Assembly (NCBI GenBank): GCA_028277115.1
Contig: JANQHG010000146.1
Span: 1-39,624, forward strand
Origin: Azospirillaceae bacterium
GTDB taxonomy: Bacteria; Pseudomonadota; Alphaproteobacteria; Azospirillales; Azospirillaceae
Length of the DNA: 39,624 bases
Direction: 5' to 3'
In this document: positions 8,490 to 17,247 of the stretch, in pieces
How the letters are laid out: each line of letters starts with the position of its first letter
How positions within the stretch are numbered: the stretch's first letter is position 1
Translations under genes and position numbers: made by a program
Notes under the pieces: model-generated
What the model was told of the DNA's origin: nothing
The model's input: the letters and a program-made list of their open reading frames with translations, nothing else
Database searches by the model: none

Positions 8490-9287
8490 ATGACTGCGCG
8501 CCGGACGAACGCGTCGGCGGTGATCGCCGCCGCGCTCTCCCTCCTGCTGGTCGCCGGCCTGCTGGTCGCCGGCCTGCTGGTCGCCGGGATGCCGGGACGC
8601 GCCGGGGCGGCCGAGATCAGCTACCGGGCCGCCTCGACCAGCCAGTATCTCGAGAGCTTCAGCCGCTCGATGTTCGGGGTCCAACAGGATCTCGACGCCT
8701 GGTGGGCGCGCACCTTCGGGGCCGACAGCGGCGGCGGCGCCGACATCTCGATCCCGTGGTGGGTCGGCCAGGCGGTCAACAATTTCGTGACCAACCTGGT
8801 CAACGAACCCTTGACCCTGATCAGCGCCCTGATCGCCGGCGACATGGCGGTGGCGGCCGCGGCCTCGCAACGCCTGGCGATCAACACGGTGATCGGGCTC
8901 GGCGGCTTCGTCGATCTGGGCGCGCAACTCGGCCTGCCGCGCCAGCACATGGACCTGGGCCTTGCGCTGTGCGCCCACGGCGTGCCCGGCGGTCCTTATG
9001 TGTTCATCCCGGTGATCGGCCCGCGGACCGTGCGCGATCTGATCATGGACTATGTCGTGGCGTACACGCTTTACGTTTATATTGCATCGCTGCTGACCGG
9101 CCCGTCACCGCCGATCATCCTGTTCGTGCTGGCCAAGAACGCGCTGTGGCTCGCCGAGTTGATCACGATCAAGCAGATGGACGTCGAGGCGGCGGCGACC
9201 GTCGATCCGAACGACTACGACGGGGTGCGCCAATCCTATCTGCGCCGACGCCACCAGCGCTGCCAGGAGGTCCGGGTCGGGCGGTGA
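8490..9287 (+). CDS. mlaA: MlaA/VacJ-family protein (outer-membrane lipid asymmetry)
   Basis: This 265-residue secreted protein belongs to the VacJ/MlaA family, which removes misplaced phospholipids from the outer leaflet for the Mla transport system. Signature segments: YLESFSRSMFGVQQDLDAW, WVGQAVNNFVTNLVNEPLTL, RLAINTVIGLGGFVDLGAQ, GLALCAHGVPGGPYVFIPVIGPRTVRD. The signal peptide core carries a threefold LLVAG repeat and ends near GRAGAAEI. No lipobox Cys is present, unlike the classic lipoprotein form. The chosen ATG 8490 precedes the signal peptide; the frame above it has no homology. No mlaBCDEF genes are nearby; a small unknown gene follows 40 bases later. Confidence 0.88.
   Translation: MTARRTNASAVIAAALSLLLVAGLLVAGLLVAGMPGRAGAAEISYRAASTSQYLESFSRSMFGVQQDLDAWWARTFGADSGGGADISIPWWVGQAVNNFVTNLVNEPLTLISALIAGDMAVAAAASQRLAINTVIGLGGFVDLGAQLGLPRQHMDLGLALCAHGVPGGPYVFIPVIGPRTVRDLIMDYVVAYTLYVYIASLLTGPSPPIILFVLAKNALWLAELITIKQMDVEAAATVDPNDYDGVRQSYLRRRHQRCQEVRVGR
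8544..8588 (+). repeat. Three 15-bp tandem repeats in the signal-peptide region
   Basis: CTGCTGGTCGCCGG(C/G) occurs three times in a row and encodes LLVAG three times in the hydrophobic core of the mlaA-like signal peptide. Slippage here would change signal-peptide length without shifting the frame. Confidence 0.85.
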
Positions 9288-9327
9288 CCCGCGGCCGACC
9301 GGGCGAGGACGACGGAGGCTCGCGGCC

Positions 9328-9516
9328 ATGGAGTATCTTGATCAGATGGCGACCAAGCTGCTCGCCCAGGCGGTCCGCCAGCTCGGCATGGCGCTCAACG
9401 AGAGCTTGTGCGTCGAGCCCGACCCGGCGATCGTCCGGGCGCTGGTCGCCGATGCGCGCGACAGCCTCGCCGAATTCGACGCCGCCTACCGCCGCAACGG
9501 CGCGGCCGAGCGGTGA
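9328..9516 (+). CDS. Small hypothetical protein
   Basis: This 62-residue, probably helical protein starts MEYLDQMATKLLAQAV and contains PDPAIVRALVADARDSLAEFDAAY. No family was recognised, and it has no signal peptide or membrane segment. The ATG at 9328 has GGAGG 9 bases upstream and lies 40 bases after the mlaA-like stop, so it looks like the second gene of that transcript. Its codon use agrees with its neighbours. Confidence 0.6.
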   Translation: MEYLDQMATKLLAQAVRQLGMALNESLCVEPDPAIVRALVADARDSLAEFDAAYRRNGAAER

Positions 9517-9835
9517 AGCGCCGGTCCGGCGCCGGTCGCCGGCGTCCCGGGTCGGACCAACCATCGCGGCCGGCCGCAACGGCCGATGGGAACACGGCCC
9601 GGTGGGTCGAAACGAACGCATGAAGGTCCGGTCGATGTCTCGGCCCACCAGCGCCTTTACATCACCGCCACGGCAGACTTGACCGTGTCGCCCCCGAACG
9701 ACCAGATCCGGTGTGTCGATCTGACCGGTCGGTCGATCCATGTGTTCCGCGACCCGGACGGAATGGTCACGCCGGCCTCGGATGCGGCCGGGGCACCAGA
9801 CACGACCCGGCACATGGATCCTAACCGAGTTTTTC
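9517..9835 (+). other. Non-coding stretch with a possible Uma2 C-terminal trace
   Basis: No convincing gene is present. One frame (from about 9586) reads QIRCVDLTGRSIHVFRDPDG near 9700-9762, which resembles the C-terminal beta-strand region of Uma2 proteins (VD...R.V.V.R.P.G), but the rest of that frame does not fit. Treat as a weak trace only. Confidence 0.2.
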
Positions 9836-9864
9836 TTGCTGTACCGACAGCACTGTAGTATAGA
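9836..9864 (+). promoter_or_regulatory. Candidate promoter of the HD-GYP regulator
   Basis: TTGCTG at 9836-9841 and TATAGA at 9859-9864 are 17 bases apart. GCTGT and ACAGC flank the -35 as a short inverted repeat (9838-9851). The leader to the ATG at 10049 would be about 180 nt. Confidence 0.45.
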
Positions 9865-10048
9865 TTGAGATGCCGTCAAGAGCGGTGACCGAATTCACCG
9901 GGTTGGTCAGTCTGCGCGGAAGCTCAATACAGGCGCGGGTCCCGTCGATCGACCCGAGTTGGTGCCATTTAATCCGACCAGTCACCCGTGGTCGGCTCTT
10001 TGCCCTAAATCAGCTATGTCGGGCGCTTCGAGATGGAGTGCGCGTCAC

Positions 10049-11125
10049 ATGTGCGAAACCGATGATCGCCAGATCGTACTGGTTGTCGACGACACGCCGG
10101 AAAACATCCGGATTTTAGACAGTATCCTGTCACAGCACTATCGGGTCAAGGTTGCACCGAGCGGTGACCGTGCGCTTAAGATCGTCCGCCAGTCGCCGCC
10201 GCCGGACTTGGTCCTGTTGGCCGTGATGATGCCGGCGATGAACGGGCACGATGTCGTCCGTCGCTTGAAGGCCGACCCGGTGACCGCAAAGATACCGGTC
10301 ATCTTCATCACGGCAAAGACGGCGGTCGAGGACGAGCAGGCGGGGTTGGCGCTCGGCGCGATCGATTACATCACCGAACCGTTCAGTCCCGCGATCGTCG
10401 CGATGCGCGTCCAGGCCCATCTGGCGCTGAGCCAGCAACAGCGCTCGCTGGAACGGCTGGTCCGCGACCGGACCCGGGAGCTGCACGAGACCCGGCTCGA
10501 GATCATCCGGCGGCTTGGCGGCGCCGCGGAGTTCCGGGACAACGACACCGGACACCATGTCGAGCGGATCAGCCACTACGCGCGCCTGATCGCCAGGGCG
10601 TTGTCGATGCCGGACGACTGGGCGTCGCGCCTGTTCCACGCGGCGGCGATGCATGACGTCGGCAAGATCGGCATTCCGGACCGGGTTCTGCTGAAACCGG
10701 GCAAGCTCACGGCCGCAGAGTGGCAGATCGTGCGCTGCCATCCGGAAATCGGCGCCAGGATCATCGGCGACCACCCGTCGGACCTGATCCAGATGTGCCG
10801 CGAGGTCGCGCTGACCCACCATGAGAAATGGGACGGCTCCGGCTACCCGAACGGGTTGGCGCAACACGCAATCCCGCTGTCCGGACGGATTGTCGCCTTG
10901 GCCGACGTCTTCGATGCCCTGGTTTCCGAACGTCCGTACAAACGACCATTGACGGTTGCTCAGGCGGTCGCCCTCATCGAACGGTTGTCGGGTGTCTACT
11001 TCGACCCGGACGTGGTCACCGCCTTCGACCGGTGTCTGCCGAACGTCATGACCATTATGACGCGGTTCGCCGACACGCTCGCGGACCCGGGGCCGGCGCC
11101 CGCGACCGACGCCGCGATCGCTTGA
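10049..11125 (+). CDS. RpfG-like HD-GYP response regulator with degenerate receiver
   Basis: This 358-residue protein has an N-terminal receiver (about 8-125) and a C-terminal HD-GYP cyclic-di-GMP phosphodiesterase domain (about 150-335). The HD-GYP part looks active: GHHVERISHYARL, AAMHDVGKIGIPD, the RCHPEIGA His and HHEKWDGSGYPNGL are all present. The receiver keeps the acidic pair (VVDD, residues 14-15) and Thr88. The phosphoacceptor position in LVLLAVMMP is Ala58 (codon GCC at 10220) and the conserved Lys in YITEPF is Glu110. Phosphorelay control therefore seems lost. The start chosen is ATG 10049 with GGAG 10 bases upstream; ATG 10016 is possible. It is convergent with the hybrid kinase. 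Confidence 0.92.
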   Translation: MCETDDRQIVLVVDDTPENIRILDSILSQHYRVKVAPSGDRALKIVRQSPPPDLVLLAVMMPAMNGHDVVRRLKADPVTAKIPVIFITAKTAVEDEQAGLALGAIDYITEPFSPAIVAMRVQAHLALSQQQRSLERLVRDRTRELHETRLEIIRRLGGAAEFRDNDTGHHVERISHYARLIARALSMPDDWASRLFHAAAMHDVGKIGIPDRVLLKPGKLTAAEWQIVRCHPEIGARIIGDHPSDLIQMCREVALTHHEKWDGSGYPNGLAQHAIPLSGRIVALADVFDALVSERPYKRPLTVAQAVALIERLSGVYFDPDVVTAFDRCLPNVMTIMTRFADTLADPGPAPATDAAIA

Positions 11126-11149
11126 CCGCCGGCTGCTTGACCGCCGGCT
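11120..11149. repeat. 15-bp tandem duplication at the 3' end of the HD-GYP gene
   Basis: GCTTGACCGCCGGCT occurs twice in succession, the first copy containing the stop codon at 11123-11125. The two GCCGGC cores can pair, so the duplication may act as a weak terminator between the convergent genes. Confidence 0.6.
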
Positions 11150-11203
11150 TTGGTCCGCGCACGCGTGACCCCGGCGGCGACCAAACCGATGGCGTCTGAT
11201 GCG

Positions 11204-14200
11204 TCACATCACGGCCCTGCGCAGATCGTCGAGGTGGTTGAGAGCACTTTCGTACTGGTAGGCGCGAACCGCCCGAAACACGGGCTGGTAGCATCCAAGC
11301 CCGGCGCCGTTGCCCAACTCCTGCTCCAACTCTTCAACAATGCGGGCGGCACAGGCGTCGTCCTCGATCAGGTGTCGGCGCAGCACCGCGAGCCGCGCGC
11401 CGACCGTCTCTCGCAGCACCGATCCAGCGGGACAGGCGTGGGCGCCGCCGTCCGCCGCCGTTGATGTCAGCGTGATCCACTTGGCCAGGGCCCGGAAGGT
11501 CCGGTGAACCTCGATCGGCTTGCTGATGAAATCATTCATACCGCACGCGAGCGCCCGCTGCCGGTCTTCCGGCGTCGCGTTCGCGGTGACCGCGAGGATC
11601 GGCAGGTCGCGCAGCCGCTCGATCGATCGGATACGCCGCGTGGTCTCGTAGCCGTCGAGAACCGGCATCGCGCAATCCATCAGGACGCCGTCGAAGCGCT
11701 CGGCCCCCAGCCGATCGAGCGCCTGTTGCCCATCCTCGGCGACCGACGGGCAAATGCCGTTGTGTTCCAGGAGCTCGACCGTGATCTCCCGGCTGGACGG
11801 GTTGTCTTCCACCACCAAGACACGGGCGCCGCGCAGCCTGGCGATTGCGTGGTCGACCCTGCGGTCGGACACCGGCACCGGGGCGCGGTCGCCCGGCCGG
11901 TCTGCGATCGTCGCGCGCAACGCACCGATCACCGTCGACGGCATCACCGGGCGGGCAAGGTGACCGGACAGCTCGATCCAATCATCAGCGATCGCGGCCG
12001 TCCGTTGCCCGAACGGGGTGATCGGGACGATCGGCGGTACCCGCTCGCGCGCGACGTCCGCCGCCCAGCGGCGCAACGCATCGACGCCGTCCGCCCCGGC
12101 CATCGCCCAGTCCACCAACATGACCTGGTAGGGATCGCCCGCGTCGGCTCCGGTGAGACGCGCGACCGCCGCCGCACCGCTGTCCGCCTGGTCGACCCGA
12201 AGCCCGAGGGCGATCAGAATCCGAGACAGGGCGTCACGGCTGCCCGGATGATCATCGACCACCAACGCCCGGCCGCCGAGAAGGGCCGGCGCGACCGACG
12301 GCGCCGGCCGACGGCCGGCCGCGCCGAGGTCGAGCGCGACCGTGAAATGGAACGCACTGCCCGCCCCCAGGACGCTGTCGATCCAGATCTCGCCTTGCAT
12401 CATTTCGACCAACTGTCGCGAGATCGCGAGCCCCAATCCGGAGCCGCCATACCGCCGGGTGGTCGACAGGTCGGCCTGGGCGAACGGCTCGAACAGCCGG
12501 GCCCTCTGCTCAGGGCTGAGGCCGATCCCGGTGTCGGCGACCGTGAACTGGAGCCGGCAGGCGGCCTCGGTGCGCTCGACCACCCGGACCTTGACGATGA
12601 CCTCGCCCTGGTCGGTAAACTTGATCGCGTTTCCCGCCAGATTGTTCAAAATCTGCCCCAGTCGGAGCGGGTCGCCGACCACTGTCGCAGGAAGGTCAAC
12701 CGGAAAATCGAAAATCAACTTCAAGCCCTTGTCTTCGGCTTGGACAGCAAAGAGGTTTACCAGATTATTCAGGACGTCTTCAATGATAAACTCGGTATGC
12801 TCCAAGGTCAGCTTTCCAGCTTCGATTTTTGATGAATCGAGAATGTCATCAATTATTCCCCGCAATGTCTCGGCCGCCTGACTAATGTTCTTGACCAATC
12901 CCGCCTGTTTCGCCGTAAGGCCGCATTCGAGGGCCAGATGCGACATACCGATGATTGCGTTCATCGGCGTCCTGATCTCGTGCGACATGTTGGCAAGAAA
13001 GTCGGACTTCGCCCGGGTCGCGATCTCGGCCGCGGTCTTGGCCTTGACCACGTCGGTCAGGTCGGTCGAGATGCCGCCGACCCCGAGGAGGCAACCGCCA
13101 AAGTCCTTGATCGGAAACTTTAACGAGTGATAGAAACGCTGCTCGCCACCGGGCAGGGGGACGATTTCTTGGGAGTGCAGCGTCCGCCCCGCAGCCAGCA
13201 CTGCCCGATCATTACTGATCAATGCCTCAGCAATCTCAGGTGGGAAAAGATCAAGATCGGTTTTACCGAACGCTTGACCGGGTGATATACCGGTGCTAGC
13301 CGCGAATCCAGGATTGGCAAGCAAGTATTTTCCGTTCAGGTCTTTGATATAAATCACCGCCTGAGCGTTACTAAGAATTGACTCCAAGAAAGCCCGCGCG
13401 CTCTGCGACTCTTTCTCGTCGTCTTTCAGCGCCGTTATCTCAAAGGTGACCCCCGCAACCTTTTCGACGGACCCGGTCTGGGTGCGGTGCGATACCTGGA
13501 CCACCGATCGACACCAGGCCCACGTCCCATCCTTGCGCTTGACCCGATGATCGAACGAGACCCGGTCGATCTGCCCCGTCAAGGCGGCGCGCAGGCGCAC
13601 CTTTGCGGCGCGCATGTCGCCGGAAGGGATCAGGCGAAGGCCGTCCCGCACCGTCCGCGGCGCCTCCCGGTGATCGTAGCCGTACTGACCAAGCGACTTG
13701 AGGGTGCTCAGTTCCACCGTGCGCGATGACATGTCGAAAACCCAGGAAAGGGCGCCAATCGCGTCAAGCGAATGTCGGAGTTTCTCCTCGCTCTCGACCA
13801 GCGCCCGTTCACGTGCCTTCCGATCGGTGATGTCGGTGACCCAACCGAGCAGGGCCGGCTGTCCGTGATAGGTGATCGAATACAGAGTGAGATCAATGTC
13901 GCGAACGTTCCGCCCGGCATCATAGGCCCTGAGCTCCCGACTGTGAACGGCCCCGTCGCGCGCGACCACCTCAAGCAGTTCGGCGCGATCGGACGGATCG
14001 ACATACATGTTGGTCGATCGATCGCCGACATCCAATCCAAGTAAACTCTTGAAATATGGGTTGGCAAATACAATAACACCATCGACGGAGATCGCGACAC
14101 CGGCCGGGATATTTTCAAATATAAGCTGAAGATTGCGTTCTTTTTCGGTCGCGACCACGGTTCTTTTTGGAACGATTCCTGAACTGCCCCACAGCCGACG

Positions 14201-14620
14201 GCGCCGACGGTGCCCGGTCGCCGCGGATGCCCGGTCGACCGGTCGCTCGACCGCGAGACCGAGGACCGTGACCACGCGTGGACCATGTTCGGTCGCGATC
14301 ACCCGAACACGGCGCGCGACCCCGACCCGCCGACCGGTGGGATCGACGATGGCGACCGGCGGGTGGTCCGACGCGAGGGGCGCCCGCCCGGGTGGGCTGG
14401 GATGGACGGTCCGTGCGCCGGCGGCGCGGATCGCCGCGGCAAACGCGGGTCCCAGCCGATCCGCCCCAGTCCCGATCAACGTCGGCGCGGCGCGGCCGAG
14501 CCGGCGCGCCGCGCGCGCATTGACCATCGTGATCCGCCCGTCGAGATCGGTCACGACCACCGGCTCGGACATCAGGTCCAAGATCGCCGGCAGATACGCG
14601 TCTCGGTCGGCACCGTGCAT
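11204..14620 (-). CDS. Soluble multi-PAS hybrid sensor histidine kinase
   Basis: This 1138-residue protein lacks membrane segments. Four PAS-like domains (about 8-115, 165-275, 280-400, 415-535) precede the kinase core. The H-box is SHEIRTPMNAIIGM (about residue 555). The ATP-binding domain has NLAGNAIKFTD, DTGIGLSPEQ and GGSGLGLAIS. Two receivers follow. The first has LVDWAM but Arg where the conserved Lys should be (LARPV). The second is canonical (VLVVEDNPSSRE, LMDCAMPVLDGYE, ISKPIE). The last 90 residues are helical and lack the His of an HPt. ATG 14620 begins a PAS domain directly. Convergent with the HD-GYP regulator 78 bases away, whose receiver cannot be its phosphate acceptor. PAS4 (AVIYIKDLNGKYLLANPGF) is typical of BarA/TorS-like kinases. 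Confidence 0.92.
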   Translation of the reverse strand: MHGADRDAYLPAILDLMSEPVVVTDLDGRITMVNARAARRLGRAAPTLIGTGADRLGPAFAAAIRAAGARTVHPSPPGRAPLASDHPPVAIVDPTGRRVGVARRVRVIATEHGPRVVTVLGLAVERPVDRASAATGHRRRRRLWGSSGIVPKRTVVATEKERNLQLIFENIPAGVAISVDGVIVFANPYFKSLLGLDVGDRSTNMYVDPSDRAELLEVVARDGAVHSRELRAYDAGRNVRDIDLTLYSITYHGQPALLGWVTDITDRKARERALVESEEKLRHSLDAIGALSWVFDMSSRTVELSTLKSLGQYGYDHREAPRTVRDGLRLIPSGDMRAAKVRLRAALTGQIDRVSFDHRVKRKDGTWAWCRSVVQVSHRTQTGSVEKVAGVTFEITALKDDEKESQSARAFLESILSNAQAVIYIKDLNGKYLLANPGFAASTGISPGQAFGKTDLDLFPPEIAEALISNDRAVLAAGRTLHSQEIVPLPGGEQRFYHSLKFPIKDFGGCLLGVGGISTDLTDVVKAKTAAEIATRAKSDFLANMSHEIRTPMNAIIGMSHLALECGLTAKQAGLVKNISQAAETLRGIIDDILDSSKIEAGKLTLEHTEFIIEDVLNNLVNLFAVQAEDKGLKLIFDFPVDLPATVVGDPLRLGQILNNLAGNAIKFTDQGEVIVKVRVVERTEAACRLQFTVADTGIGLSPEQRARLFEPFAQADLSTTRRYGGSGLGLAISRQLVEMMQGEIWIDSVLGAGSAFHFTVALDLGAAGRRPAPSVAPALLGGRALVVDDHPGSRDALSRILIALGLRVDQADSGAAAVARLTGADAGDPYQVMLVDWAMAGADGVDALRRWAADVARERVPPIVPITPFGQRTAAIADDWIELSGHLARPVMPSTVIGALRATIADRPGDRAPVPVSDRRVDHAIARLRGARVLVVEDNPSSREITVELLEHNGICPSVAEDGQQALDRLGAERFDGVLMDCAMPVLDGYETTRRIRSIERLRDLPILAVTANATPEDRQRALACGMNDFISKPIEVHRTFRALAKWITLTSTAADGGAHACPAGSVLRETVGARLAVLRRHLIEDDACAARIVEELEQELGNGAGLGCYQPVFRAVRAYQYESALNHLDDLRRAVM

Positions 14621-15387
14621 CGCACTGCCCCTGCTCGCGCTATGGTGGATAAAGGGACGACGCCGATCGGAATAGGGTGAAGAGCGTCGGTCAGGAAAAT
14701 GTCCAAACCATCCCTTGATTAGGGCAAAAAGATTGCTGACTGATTAATCTGGACTTCGCACGGGGCGCGGAGGTAACTAATTGAAATCTCGAAATGATCC
14801 GGAATGTACCCACAGCTCTGCCGGCGACAGAATTGACCGGCCCTCTACTCGCGCCTTGAGGTGGGTATCTGCCCCTCAGGAATCCTCTCATTTTGAAATT
14901 ACTCTCTTTTTTCAATGGGTTAGTGAATTTGCCCGAGGGCTTGTAACTACCTGATTTTGCTCAATTTTTTGGAAATAAGGGGAGTCCCGAGTGTCTGCCC
15001 CGCGATCCCGCATTAAGGTTATATTCACCGGCAGATCGACCAAAGCGGCGTGGGCCCGGCAAATGGCGACAGTCGCGTTTGACCCACGGACCAATCCTGC
15101 CGGTTCCCTATTTTTTTCAACCGGATCCCACTATTTTCCGGACTGTCCCGCCCAGTCCCACCTTCTCACTCCATCTGCCGGGTCAGAGGCCCCGGGCTGG
15201 TGACCAAGCGGTCTCGGCGGCTCTCGCCGGCCCGGTGTCAGGCAGGGTGTCGAGCGCGTGATGGAAGTCGGGACCGATCTCCGGCAACCTGCCTGACTAA
15301 CCCACTCGTGGCGGCGGTGCATGGGCGACCGGATTTCCGGCGCTCAGGGGCCCCGCAACGCCGCCCCCGTCGAGGAGCACCGACGGT
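14621..15387. other. AT-richer intergenic island
   Basis: These 767 bases have visibly lower GC than the surroundings at 14690-15170, with T-runs near 14909, 14965 and 15109. A hairpin around TGAGG/CCTCA occurs near 14856-14880. Phrases such as GGACTGTCCCGCCCAGTCCC near 15139 look like the shuffled G/C-T blocks found next to decayed REP/RAYT-type elements, but no transposase remnant is readable. Frames of 60-75 codons on both strands lack ribosome sites or homology. It holds the promoters of the kinase (minus) and the epimerase (plus), but none could be pinned down. Confidence 0.4.
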
Positions 15388-16368
15388 ATGAATGTCCTGG
15401 TCACCGGCAGTTCGGGGCACCTGGGCGAAGCGCTGATGCGCAGCTTGGCCGACCACGGGTACCACGCGCGCGGGCTCGACCGCGCGCCCGGCCGGTTCAC
15501 CGAGCTGATCGGCTCGATCACCGATCGCGACGTGCTCGACCAGGCGTTCGACGGCGTGGCGGCGGTGATTCACACCGCGACCTTGCACAAACCCCATGTC
15601 GCGACCCACGACCGCCAGGCGTTCGTCGATACCAACGTCACCGGCACGCTGGCGGTGCTCGAGCGCGCCTGCGCGGCCGCCGTCCGGACGGTCGTGTTCA
15701 CCAGCACGACCAGCGCGTTCGGCGCCGCGCTCACCCCGAGCGCGGGCGCACCGTCGGCCTGGATCGACGAGACGGTGCGCGCGGTGCCAAAGAACATCTA
15801 CGGCGTCACCAAGACCGCGGCCGAGGACCTGTGCGAGCTGTTCCATCGCCGGCACGGCGTTGCGGTGATCGTCTTGAGAACCTCCCGGTTCTTCCCGGAA
15901 CCAGACGACGACCCGGCGGTGCGCGATCGCTACCCGGACGCCAATGTCAAGGCCAACGAGTTCCTGTGCCGCCGGGTTGATCTGGAAGACGCGGTCACCG
16001 CACATGTCGCCGCGTTGGCGCGGGCCGCCGAAATCGGATTCGGGCGCTATGTGATCAGCGCGACGGCGCCGTTCGGTCGCGACGACCTGGCGGTGCTGCG
16101 CACCGATCCCGAGTCCGTGGTCGCCGCACGGTTTCCCGAGTACCGGGAGATCTATCGCCGGTGCGGATTTGCCCTGTTTCCCAGCATCGATCGGGTCTAT
16201 GTCAACAGGCGCGCGGTCGCCGAGCTCGGCTGGCGCCCGCGCTACGACTTCGCGCGCATCCTGGCGCAACTGTCCGACGGCGAGCCGATCGGGAGCGCGC
16301 TTGCCCGCACCGTCGGCAGCAAAGGCTATCACGGCGACGCCGCGGGACGTCGGTACCCGTTCCAGTGA
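15388..16368 (+). CDS. NAD-dependent epimerase/dehydratase family protein
   Basis: This 326-residue extended short-chain dehydrogenase has the Rossmann loop TGSSGHLGEAL at residues 6-16, AVIHTATLHKP at about 60, FTSTTSAFGAA with the catalytic Ser/Thr region, and YGVTKTAAEDL with the catalytic Tyr-Lys. The substrate is unknown: the length suits nucleotide-sugar epimerases, but the C-terminal part (PSIDRVYVNRRAVAELGWRPRYDF) is shared by many sugar-modifying members. It is followed 69 bases later by a classical SDR on the same strand. ATG 15388 directly begins the first beta strand. Confidence 0.88.
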   Translation: MNVLVTGSSGHLGEALMRSLADHGYHARGLDRAPGRFTELIGSITDRDVLDQAFDGVAAVIHTATLHKPHVATHDRQAFVDTNVTGTLAVLERACAAAVRTVVFTSTTSAFGAALTPSAGAPSAWIDETVRAVPKNIYGVTKTAAEDLCELFHRRHGVAVIVLRTSRFFPEPDDDPAVRDRYPDANVKANEFLCRRVDLEDAVTAHVAALARAAEIGFGRYVISATAPFGRDDLAVLRTDPESVVAARFPEYREIYRRCGFALFPSIDRVYVNRRAVAELGWRPRYDFARILAQLSDGEPIGSALARTVGSKGYHGDAAGRRYPFQ

Positions 16369-16437
16369 GCCCGCCGGGCATCCGGGATCCGGGCCGGTGT
16401 CGACCACGCGATCGACCAGAAAGAGGAGACGCACCAG

Positions 16438-17199
16438 ATGGAGCTGGCGGGGCAGTCCGCGGTGGTGACCGGCGGCGGCTCGGGCATGGGGGCCGCGAGT
16501 TGTCGGGCTTTGGCCGCGCGCGGGGTCAAGGTCGCGGTGATCGACGTCAACCAGGGCGCCGCCGATGCGGTGGCGGCCGAGATCGGCGGGCTCGGGCTCG
16601 GCTGCGACGTCAGCGACAGCACCGGTGTCGCCGCCGCGCTGGCGCGTGCGACCGAGGCGCATGGGACCGCCCGGATCGCGGTCAACTGCGCCGGGGTCGC
16701 GACCCCGGGCAAGATCGTCGGGCGCGACGGCCCGCACGACCTCGACGCGTTCCGCCGGGTGATCGAGATCAACTTGATCGGCACCTTCAACGTGCTGCGC
16801 TTGGCCGCCGCCGGGATGACCGGGCTCGCCCCGCTCGACACCGGCGAGCGCGGCGTCGTGATCAACACCGCCTCGATCGCCGCGTTCGAAGGCCAGATCG
16901 GCCAGAGCGCCTACGCGGCGTCCAAGGGCGGCGTGGTCGGGCTGACCCTGCCGGCGGCGCGCGAGCTCGCGCGCCACGGCATCCGGGTTGTGACGATCGC
17001 GCCCGGCCTGTTCGGCACCCCGATGGTGCGCAACATGCCCCAAGTGGTACAGGACAGCCTGGCCGCCACGATCCCGTTCCCGCACCGGCTCGGCGAGCCC
17101 GACGAGTTCGCCCGGCTCGCGCTCCACATCATCGACAATGTCATGATCAACGGCGCCGTGCTGCGGATCGACGGCGCGTTGCGCATGGCGCCGAAGTAA
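16438..17199 (+). CDS. SDR-family 3-hydroxyacyl-CoA dehydrogenase-like oxidoreductase
   Basis: This 253-residue classical SDR has the cofactor loop TGGGSGMGAAS, Asp in VIDVNQG (prefers NAD), the NCAGVA motif, the catalytic Ser in NTASIAAFEG and YAASKGG. Segments GLTLPAARELARHGIRV and IAPGLFGTPM, with the length, resemble the 17-beta-HSD type 10 / 2-methyl-3-hydroxybutyryl-CoA dehydrogenase group, so beta-oxidation of an acyl-CoA is the best guess. A strong ribosome site (AGAGGAG) lies 10 bases before the ATG. Expected as a tetramer in the cytoplasm. Confidence 0.88.
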   Translation: MELAGQSAVVTGGGSGMGAASCRALAARGVKVAVIDVNQGAADAVAAEIGGLGLGCDVSDSTGVAAALARATEAHGTARIAVNCAGVATPGKIVGRDGPHDLDAFRRVIEINLIGTFNVLRLAAAGMTGLAPLDTGERGVVINTASIAAFEGQIGQSAYAASKGGVVGLTLPAARELARHGIRVVTIAPGLFGTPMVRNMPQVVQDSLAATIPFPHRLGEPDEFARLALHIIDNVMINGAVLRIDGALRMAPK

Positions 17200-17247
17200 C
17201 CCCCGCCCGCCCCCTGCTGCCCGCCCGCCGACCGGCCGCGATGCCGG

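Noticed and set aside
9586..9858. A 90-codon plus-strand frame after the small hypothetical gene
   Set aside because: No ribosome site; only one short stretch recalls the Uma2 C-terminus. Described as a trace rather than a gene.
14991..15203. Possible 70-residue gene in the AT-rich island
   Set aside because: No ribosome site and no family; the opposite strand is open to a similar length, so neither is supported.
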